From Mycobacterium kyorinense (GTDB taxonomy: Bacteria > Actinomycetota > Actinomycetes > Mycobacteriales > Mycobacteriaceae), in contig NZ_LQPE01000171.1 of assembly GCF_002101735.1 (NCBI RefSeq), positions 1-42,938 on the forward strand: 42,938 nt of DNA. Reading direction: 5' to 3'. Below are positions 1 through 7,148 of the stretch, piece after piece. Positions within the stretch are counted from its first letter, which is position 1. Each line of letters opens with the position of its first letter. The notes beneath the pieces are model-generated. The model did not search any database and was not told the origin of the DNA. It worked only from the letters and a program-made list of their open reading frames with translations. The translations under genes were made by a program, and so were the position numbers.

Positions 1-15
1 GTATTGTCCCAGTTC

Positions 16-21
16 AGGAGG
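16..21 (+). promoter_or_regulatory. Strong Shine-Dalgarno for the C40 peptidase gene
   Basis: A perfect AGGAGG sits seven bases before a GTG at 29. The reading frame opened by that GTG (V-P-T-P-I-T-N-D-R-P) leaves the peptidase frame after a tandem GACC-GACC at 53-60. The signal therefore marks the ancestral start of the downstream NlpC/P60 gene, not the GTG at 93, which has no comparable site. Confidence 0.65.
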
Positions 22-92
22 CATTTTCGTGGTTCCCACGCCGATCACCAACGACCGACCGTCCACGGATTCAGGCTTATGTCGCCGTTTCG

Positions 93-1013
93 GTGGCCAC
101 GGTGTGGACCACGCCGCAGAGCCCGCGCCCAGTCGACCATCCCGCCCTGACGAATCCGGTCGATATTCGCGGCTGGCTGTCCGCGATGACGCGCGCGCAG
201 CAGGAAGCCCTCACGTCGGACAATCTCACCCAAACGCAGGCCCTCTTCGGCGACCGCGTCTTTGTGGTGGGGGAGCAGGGCGACTGGGACGAGGTACGGG
301 TCTCCGGCCAGCCCACACGGAAGGATCCCCAGGGCTATCCCGGCTGGATTCCCAAGGCCCAGTTGACCACCGACCCGAGCTACGGCGCACTGACGGAGCA
401 TGCTCCCTTCGCCCTGGCCGATCGCGGCATCACCACTTGGCTGTACCGCGACTCCGGACTCTCCGATCGCGACCTCGAGATCAGCACCAACACCAGGCTT
501 CCCGTCCTGAGCCGCACCGACAAGGCCGTTCAGGTGGCCACCCCCGATCGCGGCCCGAAGTGGCTCGATGCCCGATCGGTGGCGGTCTACGAAAAGCCCA
601 CGGACACACCGCATCCCGCCGGAGCCGATCTGGTCCGGTACGCCGCCACGCTCGTCAACGTCCCCTACCTGTGGGGCGGCCGTGCCGGATTCGGGTTCGA
701 CTGCTCCGGTTTTACCTCCACCATCTACCAGGTGCACGGCATCACCCTGCCGCGCGATGCCGGCCCGCAGGCCACCGACAGCCGGGGCCGCGCGATCGAC
801 AAATCCTCGTTGCAACCCGGTGATCTGCTCTTCTACTCGCACGGCAGCAGGGACCCCAACAACCCCGCCGCGATCTACCACGTGGCCATGTATTCCGGGA
901 ACGGCGAGCTGATCGAGGCATTCGACAAGACGACACCGGTGCGCATCACCCCGGTCCGGCTGGACGCCGACTACTGGGGCGCGCGCCGCTACCTCGACCC
1001 ACCGCGGCGATAG
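93..1013 (+). CDS. NlpC/P60 (C40) peptidase, YkfC-like, 5' end frameshifted
   Basis: This is a probable gamma-D-glutamyl-diamino-acid endopeptidase that trims peptidoglycan stem peptides. An N-terminal bacterial SH3-like region (first ~110 residues, ending in GYPGWIPKAQL) is followed by a C-terminal NlpC/P60 domain. That domain has the catalytic Cys in FDCSGFT, a downstream His in YHVAMYSG and the LPRDAGPQA segment typical of the family. The frame is open upstream to the window edge but lacks a start there. The best start is GTG 29 behind AGGAGG, which lies in another frame. Removing one of the two GACC units at 53-60 would join them as ITNDRPRIQAYVAVSVATVWT. The gene as it stands is thus either translated weakly from GTG 93 or dead. 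It is followed four bases later by a kinase-MurQ fusion, which supports a role in cell-wall salvage. The family call is firm; functionality is uncertain. Confidence 0.8.
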   Translation: MATVWTTPQSPRPVDHPALTNPVDIRGWLSAMTRAQQEALTSDNLTQTQALFGDRVFVVGEQGDWDEVRVSGQPTRKDPQGYPGWIPKAQLTTDPSYGALTEHAPFALADRGITTWLYRDSGLSDRDLEISTNTRLPVLSRTDKAVQVATPDRGPKWLDARSVAVYEKPTDTPHPAGADLVRYAATLVNVPYLWGGRAGFGFDCSGFTSTIYQVHGITLPRDAGPQATDSRGRAIDKSSLQPGDLLFYSHGSRDPNNPAAIYHVAMYSGNGELIEAFDKTTPVRITPVRLDADYWGARRYLDPPRR

Positions 1014-1017
1014 GGGT

Positions 1018-2727
1018 GTGGTGATCCTCGCCGTCGACCTCGGCAAGACGTCCTGCCGGGCCGCAGCAGCCGGCCGACGGGCCGAGGGCGCGGGCGCGCC
1101 GGGGCTCGCGACGCCCGGCGGCGTGTGGGCCGCGCACGCGGCGATCCGGGCCGTCGCGCGCGATCTCGGGGCGGTCGACGAGGTGATCGTGGGCGCCGCC
1201 GGGGCGCTGGCGGCGCCGGATGCGGCGCGCGCGCTCGGCGATGCGCTGCTGAAATCACTCCGCGCGCAACGCGTTGCGGTGACCAGCGACGCCGTGCTCG
1301 CCCACGCGGGCGCGCTGAACGGCCAGCCAGGTGTCGTGCTGATTGTGGGCACCGGTGTGGTGGCGCTCGCGATCGGCGCGGACGGCGCGCTGCGGACCGC
1401 CGACGGCTGGGGCCCGTGGCTGGGCGATGAGGGCGGCGGCGCGTGGATCGGCGCCGCCGGGCTGCGCGCAGCACTACGCGCCCACGACGGCCGCGGCCCG
1501 TCCACCACACTGCTCGACGCCGCCCGCGCCCGCTTCGGCGCGCCGAACACCTGGCCCGCGCAACTCACCGATGCCGCCGCGTTGGCGTCCTTCGCGCCCG
1601 ACGTCCTCGCCGCCGAAGACCCGGCTGCACGGGCGATCGTCAGCGCCGCCGCCGAGGCGCTCGCCGCGACCGGCCGCGCAGCCGGGGACGGCCCGGTAGC
1701 GATGGTCGGCGGCCTTGCAGGGGTGCAGGCGCTGCGCGAGCATCTCGACCTTGTCCCGGCCGCCGGCGACGCGCTCGACGGCGCGCTGCGGCTAGGGGCG
1801 ATCCACGAGCCCCACATCATCCGCGTGCAGGCGGCCCCGAAAGCCGTTGTTCCACAAGGACTTGACGCGCTCGCCACCGAGGCGGTGCGGCCGGGCCTGG
1901 ACGACCTCGACGCGCGGCCTATCGGCGAGGTCGTCGCGCTGCTCGTCGCCGCCGAGGGCGAGGCGCACCACGCGGTGGCGGCGGCGGTCCCGCGGATCGC
2001 GGCGGCGGCCGAAGGGATCGCCGCACGGCTGGAGCGCGGTGGCCGCCTGATCTACGCCGGTGCCGGAACGTCCGGGCGGCTCGGCGTGCTGGACGCGGCC
2101 GAGTGCGGGCCCACGTTCGACACCGACCTCGTGCGCGGGGTGATCGCCGGCGGGCCGGCGGCGCTGACACAGGCGATCGAGGGTGCCGAAGACGCCTTCG
2201 ACGCAAAGGATTTCGCCGACCTGAGCGCCGCCGACGCGCTCGTCGGGATCACGGCGTCGGGCCGCACGCCGTATGTGCTTGGAGCACTCGAGCACGCACG
2301 CGCGGTGGGAGCGCTGACCGTCGCGATCGTCAACAATCTCGGCAGCGAGGCCTCTGCCGACGTCGTGATCGAATTGCTCACCGGCCCTGAGGTTCTCGCT
2401 GGATCAACCCGGTTGACTGCGGGAACCGCCCAGAAGGTCGTGCTCAACACGCTGTCGACGAGCGTGATGATCGCGCTCGGTAAGGCCTACGGACCTCGGA
2501 TGGTCGACGTGCGCCCGACCAGCGCGAAGCTGCGCCGACGCGCGGTGCGCATCGTCCGCGACGCGGCCAGCGTCGACGAAAAGACCGCTGCCGCAGCGCT
2601 TGCCGCCGCGGGAGGCCACGCCAAGACCGCGATCGTCGCGCTGCTCGCGGGCGTCGACGCGGCCGAGGCCGCCGTCCGGCTCGAGCGGGCACACGGACGC
2701 GTGCGCGACGCGATCACAAAGCGGTAA
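1018..2727 (+). CDS. murQ: Fused BadF-type amino-sugar kinase / MurNAc-6-phosphate etherase (MurQ)
   Basis: This 569-residue protein appears to join two consecutive steps of MurNAc salvage. Residues ~1-260 are a BadF/BadG/BcrA/BcrD-type ASKHA kinase: VDLGKTS at the N-terminus, IVGTGVVALAIG, then WLGDEGGGAWIG. Residues ~278-569 are a complete SIS-fold MurQ etherase with the signature GAGTSGRLGVLDAAECGPTF and the GPEVLAGSTRLTAGTAQK segment. Members of the kinase family phosphorylate GlcNAc or MurNAc. MurQ cleaves the lactyl ether of MurNAc-6-P to give GlcNAc-6-P and lactate. One chain could therefore turn MurNAc into GlcNAc-6-P; the kinase substrate is my inference. Start GTG 1018 (or GTG 1021) lies four bases after the endopeptidase stop, so the two are probably co-transcribed. 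MurQ is not part of the M. tuberculosis gene set as I know it. Confidence 0.88.
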   Translation: MVILAVDLGKTSCRAAAAGRRAEGAGAPGLATPGGVWAAHAAIRAVARDLGAVDEVIVGAAGALAAPDAARALGDALLKSLRAQRVAVTSDAVLAHAGALNGQPGVVLIVGTGVVALAIGADGALRTADGWGPWLGDEGGGAWIGAAGLRAALRAHDGRGPSTTLLDAARARFGAPNTWPAQLTDAAALASFAPDVLAAEDPAARAIVSAAAEALAATGRAAGDGPVAMVGGLAGVQALREHLDLVPAAGDALDGALRLGAIHEPHIIRVQAAPKAVVPQGLDALATEAVRPGLDDLDARPIGEVVALLVAAEGEAHHAVAAAVPRIAAAAEGIAARLERGGRLIYAGAGTSGRLGVLDAAECGPTFDTDLVRGVIAGGPAALTQAIEGAEDAFDAKDFADLSAADALVGITASGRTPYVLGALEHARAVGALTVAIVNNLGSEASADVVIELLTGPEVLAGSTRLTAGTAQKVVLNTLSTSVMIALGKAYGPRMVDVRPTSAKLRRRAVRIVRDAASVDEKTAAAALAAAGGHAKTAIVALLAGVDAAEAAVRLERAHGRVRDAITKR

Positions 2728-2775
2728 CCGTTCTGGCGATTTCCAGCGCGAGCGGGCGTGATCGATTACGTCGGC

Positions 2776-3132
2776 TTACTGCATGGGCCGCAGCGTCTCT
2801 CGGATCGTCGAACGCAATGAGTCAGCGCGAGCCCAAGTGAATCGTTGGACGATTCCTTCGTCGATATCCGGAAGCCGCGAATGCGCAAGATGGTTGCGCA
2901 GGTCGCACAGGTTTGCCCAGAGCCGATTGGCCCTAATGGACCTCTCGGTTGCCGTGGCGTAGGCCAGCGCTTCATTACCGACGGCGATCCATAAGCGATG
3001 CAGCACCCATCGATAGTGAGCTTCGGCTGCGTAGCGAGCCGGGTCGCCTGTGTCACGAAGTGAAATGATCTCCGTGAGGAGCGCGTCGAGCTCGAGTAAC
3101 GCATGGAGATCTGGCCGGTGGTCGGCGTTCAC
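2776..3132 (-). CDS. hepT: HEPN-domain toxin, HepT/DUF86-like
   Basis: This 118-residue helical protein is the second gene of a two-gene module. It carries the HEPN ribonuclease motif R-x4-H as RNHLAH (R79 and H84) near the C-terminus, followed by a DIDEGIV segment, as in DUF86 proteins. In characterised HepT toxins the motif is R-x4-H-x-Y, and the Tyr is the residue modified by the MntA antitoxin. Here that position is Arg86. The GTG start overlaps the upstream antitoxin stop (GTGA, 3129-3132), so translation is coupled. The expected role is a toxin RNase whose control must differ from the standard AMPylation scheme, or a decayed module. The family assignment rests on motif, length and gene order; I could not search. 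Confidence 0.65.
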   Translation of the reverse strand: MNADHRPDLHALLELDALLTEIISLRDTGDPARYAAEAHYRWVLHRLWIAVGNEALAYATATERSIRANRLWANLCDLRNHLAHSRLPDIDEGIVQRFTWARADSLRSTIRETLRPMQ

Positions 3133-3422
3133 AGAGGCGCGGCAGACTGCAGGTCTGGACTCACGTTTTCATTCGCAAGAGCGCCTGCGGAAAACAGAAC
3201 GATTTCGCCGCCCACGAGGTCGGTCGCGGCCCTTTGGAACTCGAACATATCGAAGAGATCATGGCCATTATCGACCCGCCCAATCAGTCTGCCCGCGGAT
3301 GCAAACGCCAGTTCAGTGATCCCATATCCCCCCGCCAATTCTGTTAACTCGGCAGCATGCGACCGCACCTGCACCTCGGTCGCTGGCGGCAGGTGTGGCG
3401 GTTCAGCAACAGCCTGACTCAT
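3129..3422 (-). CDS. MNT-like nucleotidyltransferase antitoxin, active site missing
   Basis: This 97-residue protein sits upstream of the HEPN gene and overlaps it by four bases, the usual mntA-hepT order. The C-terminal half (HDLFDMFEFQRAATDLVGGE then IVLFSAGAL) reads like the part of minimal nucleotidyltransferases that follows the catalytic strand. The hallmark G-S-x(9-11)-D-x-D is absent: FASAGRLIGR runs straight into the LFDMFEFQ helix, as if the S-D-x-D-L-L-V stretch had been deleted. It may still bind and neutralise the toxin, but it should not be able to transfer AMP. ATG 3422 is the only good start; no strong ribosome binding site is seen. The MNT call is an inference from the residual motif and partner. 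Confidence 0.5.
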   Translation of the reverse strand: MSQAVAEPPHLPPATEVQVRSHAAELTELAGGYGITELAFASAGRLIGRVDNGHDLFDMFEFQRAATDLVGGEIVLFSAGALANENVSPDLQSAAPL

Positions 3423-3440
3423 CGATCTAGATTCTAATTG

Positions 3441-3452
3441 GGCTGATCAGCC
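3441..3452. promoter_or_regulatory. Perfect palindrome upstream of the HEPN/MNT operon
   Basis: GGCTGATCAGCC is a perfect 12-bp palindrome starting 18 bases before the antitoxin ATG (3422, minus strand). The position suits an autoregulatory operator; it could also be part of a small terminator for the converging FIST side. Binding is inference. Confidence 0.35.
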
Positions 3453-3577
3453 TTTGTATTGCCAGGAAGCAGGTTTTCCACAAGCTGGTGTGCAATCGAC
3501 ACCGCCAGCAGTACACCGCTCTTGTTGCCCTGAGAAGCGGGTTCACACCAACACCAGGTTGGCCCAGCCGCTGCGGC

Positions 3578-4729
3578 TCATTCGACAAACAGCGCCATCG
3601 ATGCCGTAAACCCGTGCAGCGCGTTGCGGCCCGCGATCGGGCCGATCTCCCCGGCGGCGAAGAAACCAGCCAGCGGAATCCCGCCAAGCAAGTCGGAGAT
3701 CGTCGACGCATCGTGATCGGCGATCCCGAACATCCGTCGCCCCCGCGCATTACACGTGAACAACAGCGCGCCTACCGGACGCCCGGGCAGCTCCGCGGCA
3801 GCCCGCTCCACCGTCAGCCGCAAATCTTTGTCCGCCCCAGCCGCGTCGCGGACCTGGAACTGCACCGTCGCGCCCACCTCGACTATCTCGCCGATCTGGA
3901 TCGCCCCCGTCGAGGGATCCGCGCCGAGCAACCCGCGAATCATGAAGTCCCCCTGGCCCGGAGCCGCCAGATGCTCGTCGACCACGATCCCCACCTGCAG
4001 GCCGCGGCTGACCAGTTCCTGCTCGTCGGCCGGCAGCCCCGCGACGATCTCCCGCAGGCGCACCAGCGGCGGTCGGCCGCCCAGCTCGGTGATCAGCGTG
4101 CCGTCCGCGCCGGTGACGATGTAGGGGAAGCCGATCGGCCGGCAACCCTGCGACACGATCGGCACACACTGCACGCCGGACAGCCGCACACCAACCAGAC
4201 CGGAGCTGAGCACCTCGTGGTCGCGGAACAGCCGGGTGTCGCCGCGTCCGCGCCCACCGCTGACCAGCCCGCCCACGACCGTCGTTCCCGGCAGATCGGC
4301 ATTGAGATGATCGACGAGCAGGTCCGCGGGGAACGTGTAGGGATCCGGCAGCAGCAGGTGTACATCGTGCGCGGTGCGGTCGAACCGGTAACCCGTGATC
4401 AGAGCACCCGTGTCGGTGCGCACGAAGTCCAGATGAAACGTCTCGGCCGCCAGCCCGGACGCCAGCCACACCGCCACCGCGGGCTCGTGCTCGATCTCGC
4501 GGCGGCCGGCGATGATCGCCTGCGCGACGCACCCGATCAGCGCGGGCGCCTCGGCCACCTCCTGCACCGTCTTGAGGACGTCCACCGCCTGGTCGGTGTG
4601 TGATCGCGATCCGAACAGCACGGCCAGCGACGGCGCCGCACCGGCGAGCTCGTCGCGCGCCTGCGCTGCAGCCTCCACCGCGGCCTGTCGTGCGTCGGCG
4701 GCGGTGGAAACGCCTACTCCGATCCGCAC
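3578..4729 (-). CDS. FIST domain sensory protein (Rv0628c-like)
   Basis: This 383-residue cytoplasmic protein is made of a FIST N domain (roughly residues 25-220, with the LAVLFGSRSH and LIGCVAQAIIAGR strands) and a FIST C domain (residues ~225-365, ending in FTCNARGRRMFG). FIST proteins are proposed small-ligand sensors, often of amino acids, linked to signal transduction. No output domain is fused here. Length and context match the M. tuberculosis gene Rv0628c, which there lies next to recD; here it is about 14 kb away from recD. The GTG start at 4729 is preceded by GGAAGGGT. The ATG at 4737 is out of frame. It is divergent from a vapBC pair, so the ~60-bp gap holds both promoters. Confidence 0.85.
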   Translation of the reverse strand: MRIGVGVSTAADARQAAVEAAAQARDELAGAAPSLAVLFGSRSHTDQAVDVLKTVQEVAEAPALIGCVAQAIIAGRREIEHEPAVAVWLASGLAAETFHLDFVRTDTGALITGYRFDRTAHDVHLLLPDPYTFPADLLVDHLNADLPGTTVVGGLVSGGRGRGDTRLFRDHEVLSSGLVGVRLSGVQCVPIVSQGCRPIGFPYIVTGADGTLITELGGRPPLVRLREIVAGLPADEQELVSRGLQVGIVVDEHLAAPGQGDFMIRGLLGADPSTGAIQIGEIVEVGATVQFQVRDAAGADKDLRLTVERAAAELPGRPVGALLFTCNARGRRMFGIADHDASTISDLLGGIPLAGFFAAGEIGPIAGRNALHGFTASMALFVE

Positions 4730-4765
4730 CCTTCCATGATGCGCCGCGCGGGGTCACCACGCTCC

Positions 4766-4783
4766 GGTAGCAGTTCTGCTACC
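4766..4783. promoter_or_regulatory. Operator-like inverted repeat of a vapBC operon
   Basis: GGTAGCAG-TT-CTGCTACC has perfect 8-bp arms and a two-base centre, and ends eight bases before the antitoxin GTG. Type II antitoxin-toxin complexes usually bind such sites to repress their own operon, so this is the likely VapBC operator. The FIST gene starts 37 bp to the left on the other strand and could be affected. Confidence 0.6.
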
Positions 4784-4791
4784 ATGGCCCT

Positions 4792-5034
4792 GTGGCGACC
4801 ATTCCACAGAAGGAACTCCGCAACAACGTCGGCGAGGTGCTGCGCCGCGCAGAAGCCGGCGAGGAGATCACGATCACGGTTGCGGGCCGGCCGGTGGCGC
4901 AGCTCGGCCCGGCCATGCCGAGGCGATGGGTCAGCGGGCCGGCGTTGCGCGCGGTCTGGCGCGGCCCAGCCTCGAAAACCCTTGGCGCAGACCTTGAGCG
5001 GTTTCCCGCTTCGATCGTCGACCCGTCCGAGTAG
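4792..5034 (+). CDS. vapB: VapB antitoxin, Phd/YefM type
   Basis: This 80-residue protein has the Phd/YefM-type N-terminus (IPQKELRNNVGEVLRRAEAGEE then ITVAGRPVAQL), which folds as the DNA-binding and dimerisation part. A Pro/Arg-rich variable C-terminus follows that should wrap the toxin. It precedes a PIN toxin gene by three bases. GTG 4792 is chosen because it gives the conserved start; ATG 4784 is out of frame. A perfect inverted repeat directly upstream is the likely operator. M. tuberculosis has a vapBC pair (vapBC5) beside the Rv0628c homologue, but I do not see enough similarity to give this pair that number. Confidence 0.82.
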   Translation: MATIPQKELRNNVGEVLRRAEAGEEITITVAGRPVAQLGPAMPRRWVSGPALRAVWRGPASKTLGADLERFPASIVDPSE

Positions 5035-5037
5035 CGG

Positions 5038-5466
5038 ATGCGCGCAGTCCTAGACACCTCTGTGCTTATCGGAGAAGAACCGCCATCGCACATCGAGGCC
5101 GCGATCAGCGTCGCCTCGATAGCCGAACTGCATTTCGGTGTGCTCGTCGCCGGCGACGACGATGAACGGGCGGTTCGAACCCAGCGGCTGGGCGCAATCG
5201 AATCCGCGTTTGACCCGCTGCCGATCACGGTCGAGATCGCCCGAGAATGGGGTCGGCTGTCAGCTGCTGTCAGTAACCGAGGGGGCCAGCCGCGCCGGCG
5301 CCCAATCGACCTCGTAATCGCTGCCACCGCAAACATTTACGGCGTGCCACTGCTCACTCACCACACCGGCGACTTCCAGATCATTGGTGATCTCGTCGAC
5401 GTTCGCCATCCATCGGAGGTCCAGGCGCCCGACCCGGGCGCGAATCCGCCCCGCCGACCAAACTGA
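5038..5466 (+). CDS. vapC: VapC toxin, PIN domain ribonuclease
   Basis: This 142-residue PIN-domain toxin is predicted to cleave RNA with Mg2+/Mn2+. The acidic active-site set is visible: Asp6 in VLDTSVLIG, Glu in SIAELHFGV, Asp in PIDLVIAATA, and the last Asp in LLTHHTGDF. The C-terminal ~20 residues (proline and arginine rich) extend past the normal end of the domain. ATG 5038 follows the vapB stop by three bases, so the two are one operon. The toxin is held inactive by the preceding antitoxin. All catalytic positions are present, so it is probably functional. Confidence 0.85.
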   Translation: MRAVLDTSVLIGEEPPSHIEAAISVASIAELHFGVLVAGDDDERAVRTQRLGAIESAFDPLPITVEIAREWGRLSAAVSNRGGQPRRRPIDLVIAATANIYGVPLLTHHTGDFQIIGDLVDVRHPSEVQAPDPGANPPRRPN

Positions 5467-5471
5467 CGCTC

Positions 5472-7148
5472 ATGCAGATCCCGTTCGCCGACGCGATGCT
5501 CGGCCGCCTCGGCCGCCGCGAAGCCGCGCTCGAGGCCGTCGAGGAGATTGAGGACGAGGCCGTCGACTCCGATGTCGCCGAGCTGCCACCGGCCGAGCCG
5601 GCCCTGCTGCTGCAGAAGATGGAAAACCGGCTCGTCCGTCACCACCTCGCGAACCCCGACGTCTTGAGCAGCGAGGAGCTGCGCAAGCTGCGCTACATCC
5701 TCAACTTCGCCCGGCTCGCCGACTTCGAACCCGGCGCCGCCGGACCGGGCGGCAGCCGCGGGCGCGGGGACATCTCGGTCGGCGCCGAAATCGCGCCGTG
5801 GCGCTCCCGAGTCGCCGACGCCCTGTTCGGACCGCTGCGCGAGGAGCCGGATCCCATCGCCGCGCTACAGGCGGCGCGAGAGGCCCTGGCGGTTCTGGCC
5901 GCCGACCAGGACGACCAGCGGAGCGTGCTTCTCGAGCGCCACGGCAACGACTTTTCCGCCGCAGAACTGGACGCCGAGGTCGGCTACAAAAAGCTCGTCA
6001 CCGTCCTCGGCGGCGGCGGGGGAGCGGGCTTCGTCTACATCGGCGGCATGGAGCGGATGCTGGAGGCCGGCCACGTGCCCGACTACCTGATCGGCTCGTC
6101 GATCGGGTCCATCCTGGGCAGTCTGGTCAGCCGGGAGTTGCCGGTGCCGATCGAGGATTACATCGCCTGGGCGAAGACGGTGTCGTATCGGGCCATCCTC
6201 GGACCCGAGCGGCTGCGCCGCCGCCACGGGCTGGCGGGCATGTTCGCACTGCGCTTCGACCGGTTCGCGCACGCCATGTTGACCCGCGAGGACGGCCAAC
6301 GAATGCGTATGTCCGAGTTGGCAATTCCGTTCGACATCGTGATCGCCGGCGTGCGCAAGCAGCCCTACTCGGCGTTGCCGTCACGGTTTCGCCGTCCCGA
6401 ACTGGCGGCGCTGCAGATGCGGGCGATTCCGTTTCGCCCGATCGGAATCGGCGCGCAGGTGGGCGCGCGGATGTGGCAGGTGGCCGCCTTCATCGACTTG
6501 CGCGTGGTCAAACCGATCGTCATCGGCGGCGACGACCCGGCCCGTGACTTCGACGTGGTCGACGCGGCGTCCTTCTCGTCGGCCATTCCCGGTGTGCTGC
6601 ACCACGAAACGAGCGACCCGCGGATGATCCCTCTGCTCGACGAGCTCTGCGAAGAAAAGGACGTCGCGGCTCTGGTCGACGGCGGTACGGCGAGTAACGT
6701 CCCGGTCGAACTGGCGTGGAAGCGCGTCCGCGACGGCAGACTGGGCACCCGCAATGCGTGCTATTTGGCTTTCGATTGCTTTCACCCGCAATGGGATCCG
6801 CGGCACCTGTGGCTGGTGCCGATCACCCAGGCGGTCCAGCTGCAGATGATGCGCAACCTGCCCTATGCCGATCATCTCGTCCGCTTCGGGCCGACGCTGT
6901 CGCCGGCCAACCTGGCGCCGTCGGTCGCGGCCATCGACCGTGCAAGCCGATGGGGCCGCAGGAGTGTCGAGAAGGCACTCCCGGTGACGTCGGCGCTGTT
7001 GGAGCCGACGTGGTGGGAGGGAGACGGCCCGCCGGTCGCCAAGGCCGCGACGCGCGCGAAGTCGGTGGCGTCGCCGATGAGCGCGGTGATGGCCGCAATG
7101 CAGGTTCCGACGAGTCGCTTTGCGCGGTGGCGAAACCGGTTGACATGA
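5472..7148 (+). CDS. Patatin-like phospholipase with N-terminal DUF3336-type region
   Basis: This 558-residue protein has an N-terminal helical region (residues ~1-165, including LRKLRYILNFARLADF) typical of DUF3336-patatin proteins. The patatin lipase domain follows. It carries the oxyanion loop GGGGGAG (~180), the nucleophile elbow GSSIG (Ser210) and the dyad Asp403 in DGG. It should hydrolyse acyl chains of lipids or lysophospholipids; the substrate is unknown. The start ATG lies five bases after vapC, without a clear Shine-Dalgarno, so it may be read through from that operon. The last 62 bp are duplicated at 8547-8608. The stop overlaps the start of the serine hydrolase gene (ATGA). Confidence 0.85.
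   Translation: MQIPFADAMLGRLGRREAALEAVEEIEDEAVDSDVAELPPAEPALLLQKMENRLVRHHLANPDVLSSEELRKLRYILNFARLADFEPGAAGPGGSRGRGDISVGAEIAPWRSRVADALFGPLREEPDPIAALQAAREALAVLAADQDDQRSVLLERHGNDFSAAELDAEVGYKKLVTVLGGGGGAGFVYIGGMERMLEAGHVPDYLIGSSIGSILGSLVSRELPVPIEDYIAWAKTVSYRAILGPERLRRRHGLAGMFALRFDRFAHAMLTREDGQRMRMSELAIPFDIVIAGVRKQPYSALPSRFRRPELAALQMRAIPFRPIGIGAQVGARMWQVAAFIDLRVVKPIVIGGDDPARDFDVVDAASFSSAIPGVLHHETSDPRMIPLLDELCEEKDVAALVDGGTASNVPVELAWKRVRDGRLGTRNACYLAFDCFHPQWDPRHLWLVPITQAVQLQMMRNLPYADHLVRFGPTLSPANLAPSVAAIDRASRWGRRSVEKALPVTSALLEPTWWEGDGPPVAKAATRAKSVASPMSAVMAAMQVPTSRFARWRNRLT
7086..7147 (+). repeat. 62-bp direct repeat, copy 1 (patatin 3' end)
   Basis: This copy encodes the final residues VMAAMQVPTSRFARWRNRLT of the patatin and ends on the ATG that starts the serine hydrolase. 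It matches 8547-8608 at 56 of 62 positions by my alignment. The copies are 1,461 bp apart, start to start, and bracket the hydrolase gene. Confidence 0.8.

Noticed and set aside
4792..5466. Naming the pair vapBC5 by position next to the Rv0628c homologue.
   Set aside because: The sequences do not match VapBC5 well as I recall them, and the orientation relative to the FIST gene differs from M. tuberculosis.
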